The notes under the pieces: model-generated
Told to the model about the DNA's origin: nothing
What the model saw: only the letters and a program-made list of their open reading frames with translations
Database searches by the model: none
Assembly: GCF_033958435.1 (NCBI RefSeq)
Contig: NC_134158.1
Span: forward strand, 8,451,837 to 8,515,836
Source: Carettochelys insculpta
Taxonomy: Eukaryota > Chordata > Testudines > Carettochelyidae
Length of the DNA: 64,000 bases
Reading direction: 5' to 3'
Position numbers and translations under genes: made by a program
In this document: one piece after another, positions 60,000 to 64,000 of the stretch
Numbering within the stretch: position 1 is the stretch's first letter
Layout of the letters: every line of letters begins with the position of its first letter

Positions 60000-61430
60000 T
60001 CTCAAAGTGCAGTCAGATGGACCATTCGTGGTCCGCAGCTGCCTTGCAAGTGGGGCACGGCTCCAGCTCTGCCCTCGTTATTCCCCTGCCCTCCCAGTGG
60101 GGTGCCCACGCTGGCGCTCCAGCCTCTTGTGCCCACCCCGGGAGGGAGGGTGGAAGGGACAAAAGCCCCAGTCCTCACTGCCCGATCTGGGTCGTGCAGG
60201 GTGGAAGCGGCACCGGTGTGTTCCCGTTCAGCCCCTCCCGGCTGCGGGCAGAGCTGGGCGTGGGATGCGCCCCAGGGAGGCTGTCCCCGCTGCTCCAATT
60301 GGTTGCGAGTCTGGAGTCACAGCCAATAGGAAGAGCGGGCGGCCGTGCCTGGGACAGGTGGAGGTGGGCACTAGGTTAAGTGAAGGGCCTTCCCCGTGCC
60401 TCTAATACCCAGACCCTGCACCCACAGGCCCCCCTGCATATGCATGTCCCGGAGAGACCCCTGCACCCCAGCCGGCTCCCGAACCCTCCTCCCTCACCAG
60501 ACACCCCACGCCTAGTCCACTTCTGCACCCAACCCTCATCCCCATCCCTATCCCCCTTCCCGGCAGCCCTTCCCACACACTGAACCCCCCATTTTCGGCC
60601 TCACCCCAGGACCTGGGGGCGGGGGGCTGGGGAGCTCACAAAATATACTAACCCCGGGGATCCCCAAAGAGTTAACCTGGCCCATGGGAAGCTCTGAGCT
60701 GGAGCACCAGGGAAGTGAGTGTCATAGAGTGGGGGGGCGTCCCCAGGCCGTGACCCCCCCACCTTCACACGTGACTCTCCCTCAGCAGGGAGAACAGAAG
60801 AGTTAAGAGGTGACCGGGAGCAAGACCTTCCGTTGCCTGGGCGTGAGAAGTCACCACATGGAAATGCCCCTCACCACGAAACACTGATGCTGTGCTTAGG
60901 GAAACTGAGGCACACACCTGGGGTTAGTAGCAGTAGCAGGCCGGTAGGAAACACATGCAACCACGCACCCTACTGTGTCTCTGTGAGGTGTCCCCATTGG
61001 AGACCACATCACTGGGGGTTAGGGTTGGGGTTTTTGCGGGTGAGGGTTCCTCTTATTTGTGTGTCCCCCCAGCATATTTTTTCCTGTGGAGCAGTGGACC
61101 CCGACGCAAAAAAGGTTCCCCACCACTTCCATAAATAAAGACAACATTGAAACCTTTTGTTTTGCACATCAGCTTTTACTCGATTGAAAATGAAGGTTGG
61201 TAAACTAACGTGATAGAGTTAAAATGCCAAATCTGTTTAATTATTGTGATTGTAACAATATTTCCTGGCTTACCAGATATATACACCCTTTAAGTTACAG
61301 CCCCAGTTGCCTGACATGAATACTTGACTATTTAAGAAGTTCAGAGATGAGCAAAACAGTTGGTTGTCATGAGCAGTCGGCTGGTGGTCCATAGAACGCT
61401 TTGGGCCAAAAAGTTTGAGAAACACACATT
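60000..61430. other. GC-rich then AT-rich intergenic sequence, no gene seen
   Basis: Several overlapping frames at 59917-60583 occur on both strands in C- and G-rich sequence with no domain. A short GGGAAACTGAGGCACACACC (about 60900) resembles a MIR piece. Nothing else is recognised. Confidence 0.4.
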
Positions 61431-61993
61431 TGTTAAAACAAACAAGCAGTCCAGTAGCACTTTAAAGACTCACAAAATAATTTATTAGGTGATGAGCTTT
61501 TGCGGGACAGACCCACTTCTTCAGCCCACAGCCACACCAGAACGGACTCAATATTTAAGGCACAGAGAACCAAAAATAGCAATCAAGGTGGACAAATCAG
61601 AAAAAAAATGATCAAGGTGAGCAAATCAGAGAGCAGAGGAGCAGAAGGTGGGGGGGAGTCAAGAATTAGATTAAGCCAAGTATACAAATGAGCCCTTGTC
61701 GTGACTCAGAAAATTCCCATCCTGGTTCAAACCATGTGTTAATGTGTCAAATTTTTGCTCACCTCGATCATTTTTTTTCTGATTTGTCCACCTTGATTAC
61801 TATTTTTGGTTCTCTGAGCCTTAAATATTGAGTCTGTTCTGGTCTGGCTCTGGTCTGAAGACGTGGATCTGTCCCACGAAAGCTCACCTAATAAATTATT
61901 TTGCAAGTCTTTAAAGTGCTACTGGACGGCTTTTTTGTTTTGATAGTATATAGACCAGCAGGGCTGTCTCTCTGGTACTCTTCATATTTGTTA
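61428..61993. mobile_element. Fold-back PLE-derived element (family 2) with 8-bp target-site duplication
   Basis: The element (61436-61985) is flanked by ATTTGTTA (61428-61435 and 61986-61993). Inverted arms carry AATCAGAAAAAAAATGATCA and its mirror TGATCATTTTTTTTCTGATT. The right end CTGTCTCTCTGGTACT resembles the end of the element at 1525-2445. The plus-strand core at 61855-61881 is intact (CTGAAGA, GTGG/CCAC, GAAA). Confidence 0.8.
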
Positions 61994-61994
61994 C

Positions 61995-62165
61995 ATTTCA
62001 GAGAGGTCGCCAAGTTAGTCTGTAACTTCAAAAACAACAAGAAGTCCTGTGGCACCTTCTAGACTAACAGATATCTGATGCAGCTGACGAAGCGGGTCTT
62101 TGCCCATGAAAGCTGATGCTCCAAAATATCGGTTAGTCTATAAGATGCCACAGGACTTTGTGTCA
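61995..62165. mobile_element. Fold-back PLE-derived element (family 1)
   Basis: TTCAGAGAGGTCGCCAAGTT, AAGTCCTGTGGCACCTTCTA at the left; TCTATAAGATGCCACAGGAC at the right. The right arm has CTGACGA (62084-62090) and GAAA (62108-62111) with a TC cleavage site. It directly follows the family 2 element. Confidence 0.75.
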
Positions 62166-62330
62166 TAGTTAAGCAGCTGACAACATCCCAAATAACAATT
62201 CCTTCGCTCAGGCTAATTCTGGCCTTCCGAGCTTAAAAGTTTTATGTGGGGGATGAAACAACAAGGAAAAAAAACCAAGAAAGCATTTGAATGAAGAGCT
62301 AGAATGAAAGATCATTTTAAAACAAGCTTT

Positions 62331-62392
62331 TGTTTCAGGCCACAGACCTTTCGCATGGAAGGCAAACATGATAACCACTATGCTACAGAAAC
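62331..62392 (-). pseudogene. tRNA-Val-derived pseudogene
   Basis: Matches tRNA-Val (3255-3327): GTTTCTGTAGCATAGTGGTT at its 5' end, but about 11 bases of the T arm are missing and the anticodon loop reads CTTCCAT, which would give TCC in place of AAC. Not functional. Confidence 0.7.
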
Positions 62393-62639
62393 CAGGTGAT
62401 GCTGGATTTTGGGCCTTTTTTCTAAAGCCTTGCTGCTCTGCAGTGATTCAGCTCAATTGTTTTCCCTTTGAAGACCAGGAAAAGCAAGCAGGCCAGGAAT
62501 GTCTTTTAATTCAAACACATCACCACAGTCCTAAAGAGGCGTTGCTTGGCATGGATCCGGTCGGTCACACTGGTGCCAGTCTCCAGGTAGTTCTGGGACA
62601 GCATTTTCCATCCAGGGATTCAAAGCCTGTTACAAAGCA

Positions 62640-62778
62640 GGCCAGGAGCAGCCCCATTTCCCAGATGGGAAGGGAGAGCTACAGAGGTGTGCCCCCCAGT
62701 GGGCCAATGCCTGAATTGGAAACAGAACTCAAGTATCCTGAATCCAGTGCTCTCTCCACTAAGCCACACAGCTTCCCT
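62640..62778 (-). repeat. MIR-type (CORE) SINE remnant
   Basis: Plus CCCATTTCCCAGATGGGAAG, ACTCAAGTATCCTGAATCC and GTGCTCTCTCCACTAAGCCA follow the reverse complement of the MIR consensus in order and spacing. An ancient amniote SINE. Confidence 0.6.
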
Positions 62779-63026
62779 TACTGAAAGCTCACTGCCGTTC
62801 TGCTTAAGCCACTTGTTTGGTTTTGTTTTGTTTTTTTTTAACCACCCAGAGAGACAAAAACGCCCTTTGGGGGACTTTGCAATTTGTTTTAATACAACAA
62901 CGCCATGGGTTGTAATTACGGAGAACTCATGTGTTTAAAAAATAAAAATATACCCCTAAAGCCCTATGAGGAGCTGGAGGTGATTCATTGTTTCCCAGCT
63001 TTTCAGGTTCCCAACTAGTTTTTCCC

Positions 63027-63195
63027 TCCAATGTTTCCTATCTGAGTGATGAATAAATTTTGTTATGCGCACCAAGGCATTTGTAGATGTGCACCACCCA
63101 TGTCAAACACACGCTGCCGGCTGCGGGCGGTTTGGTAATCAGCTGGGCGGGACAAGAATCCTCGGCAGCCGCCCAAGGGAATGCAGCTGGTTACC
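63027..63195 (+). repeat. About 190-bp interspersed repeat, AATAAATTTTATTCC family
   Basis: TTTCCTATCTGAGTGATGAA, AATAAATTTTGTTATGCGCA and GGTAATCAGCTGGGCGG. Confidence 0.7.
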
Positions 63196-63329
63196 CCGTC
63201 CCAGTTTGCATCCCTGCAAACTGGTATAATCCTGCAGAATCGGGGGTGGGGCAGACGGGCAGGTCAATGCCTTTATCACCTGCTTCTCTTGGGTTGGATA
63301 ATCATAAAAATATACTTTAGCCCCCAGTA

Positions 63330-63820
63330 AAGCTTTTGATACAGTCTCCCACAACATTCTTGCCCAGAAGTTAAGGAAGTATGGACTGGATCCTTGGATA
63401 GAAAGCTGGCTAGATGGACAAGCCCAACGGGTAGTGGTCACTGGCTCAGTGTCTGGATGGCAGTCGGTTTCAAGCGCGGTGCCGCAAGGCTCGGTTCTGG
63501 GGTCAGTGCTGTTCAACAGCTTTATTAATGACCTGGATGAGGGACTGGGTTGCACCCTCAGCAAGTTTGCGGATGACACCAAGCTAGGGGGAGAGATAGA
63601 TATGTTGGAGGGTAGAGAGAGAATCCAGAGGGACCTGGATAAATTGGAGGACTGGGCCAAAAGAAATCTGATGCGGTTCAACAAGGAGAAATACAGAGTC
63701 CTGCACTTGGGATGGAAGAATCCCAAGTATTGTTATAGGCTGGGGACCGACTGGCTAAGTAGCAGTGCAGTGGAAAGGGACCTCGGGTTTAAGGTGGATG
63801 AAAGGCTGGATAGGAGTCGT
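63330..63820 (+). mobile_element. CR1 LINE reverse-transcriptase fragment
   Basis: Encodes KAFDTVSHNILAQKLRKYGL, then VPQGSVLGSVLFNSFINDLD and KFADDTKLGG, the CR1 RT palm with the F-A-D-D catalytic motif. The 151-codon frame is open, though P has become S in the usual VLGPVLF motif. It is cut at about 63820 by a PLE family 1 module. Confidence 0.92.
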
Positions 63821-63825
63821 CCGTG

Positions 63826-63935
63826 TGTCAGAGAGGTGGCCGTGTTAGTCTGTATCTTCGACAACAACAAGTCCTGTGGCACCTTGTAGACTAACAGATA
63901 TTTTGGAGCATCAGCTTTCGTGGGCAAAGACCTGC
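63826..63935 (-). mobile_element. PLE terminal module (family 1), truncated
   Basis: TCAGAGAGGTGGCCGTGTTA, AAGTCCTGTGGCACCTTGTA and GCATCAGCTTTCGTGGGCAA. It interrupts CR1 sequence; CR1-like GTTAGGAGGAGCATTTCTAG resumes and runs to the window end. Confidence 0.8.
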
Positions 63936-64000
63936 CAAGAAAGCTCAAGACATATTGGGGTGCGTTAGGAGGAGCATTTCTAGCAGATCTAGACAGGTTG

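Overview
The window is vertebrate nuclear DNA, most probably from a turtle (Testudines). The grounds are about twenty CR1 LINE 3' ends on both strands, Penelope-like elements (PLEs), tRNA-derived SINEs with CR1-like tails, many hAT and MITE-type DNA elements, eukaryotic tRNA genes with internal promoters and T-run terminators, and genes split by GT-AG introns. The species is not resolvable by reading alone. Almost all long open frames here are repeat sequence; the host genes lie in short exons.

Two intact protein genes could be assembled, both on the minus strand. (1) A six-exon TRIM gene spans 35791 down to 9269. Its exons of 417, 96, 231, 23, 116 and 515 bp all have GT-AG borders and compatible phases, giving 465 codons: RING, B-box 2, coiled coil, PRY-SPRY. 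It is a class IV TRIM E3 ubiquitin ligase of the TRIM39/TRIM27 (RFP) type. (2) A three-exon secreted Ly6/uPAR (three-finger) gene spans 48561 down to 45274: signal peptide, ten cysteines, a CC..D.CN ending and no GPI tail.

Five intact tRNA genes lie in the first 5.1 kb (Pro-TGG twice, Leu-AAG, Val-AAC, Thr-TGT), beyond the 3' end of the TRIM gene. A Glu-CTC gene lies at 57.7 kb. tRNA pseudogenes sit at 49.7-50.4 kb and 62.3 kb. RFP-type TRIM genes, tRNA clusters and Ly6 genes also occur together in and around the MHC of other vertebrates, so an MHC-linked location is a reasonable but unproven inference.

Layout: 0.3-5.1 kb tRNA cluster; 5.1-9.2 kb unique sequence, hAT debris and a PLE GIY-YIG fragment; 9.3-35.8 kb TRIM gene with repeat-filled introns, including two 0.7-kb MITEs on either side of the coiled-coil exon and a 1.4-kb GATA/GACA array touching the first splice donor; 36-45 kb repeats; 45.3-48.6 kb Ly6 gene; 48.7-64 kb repeats, minisatellites, tRNA-Glu and CR1 reverse-transcriptase sequence.

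The least ordinary material is a set of palindromic PLE-derived elements. They consist of two head-to-head copies of one terminal module, several are bounded by 8-13 bp target-site duplications, and the module carries a hammerhead-ribozyme-like core (CTGANGA, stem, GAAA).
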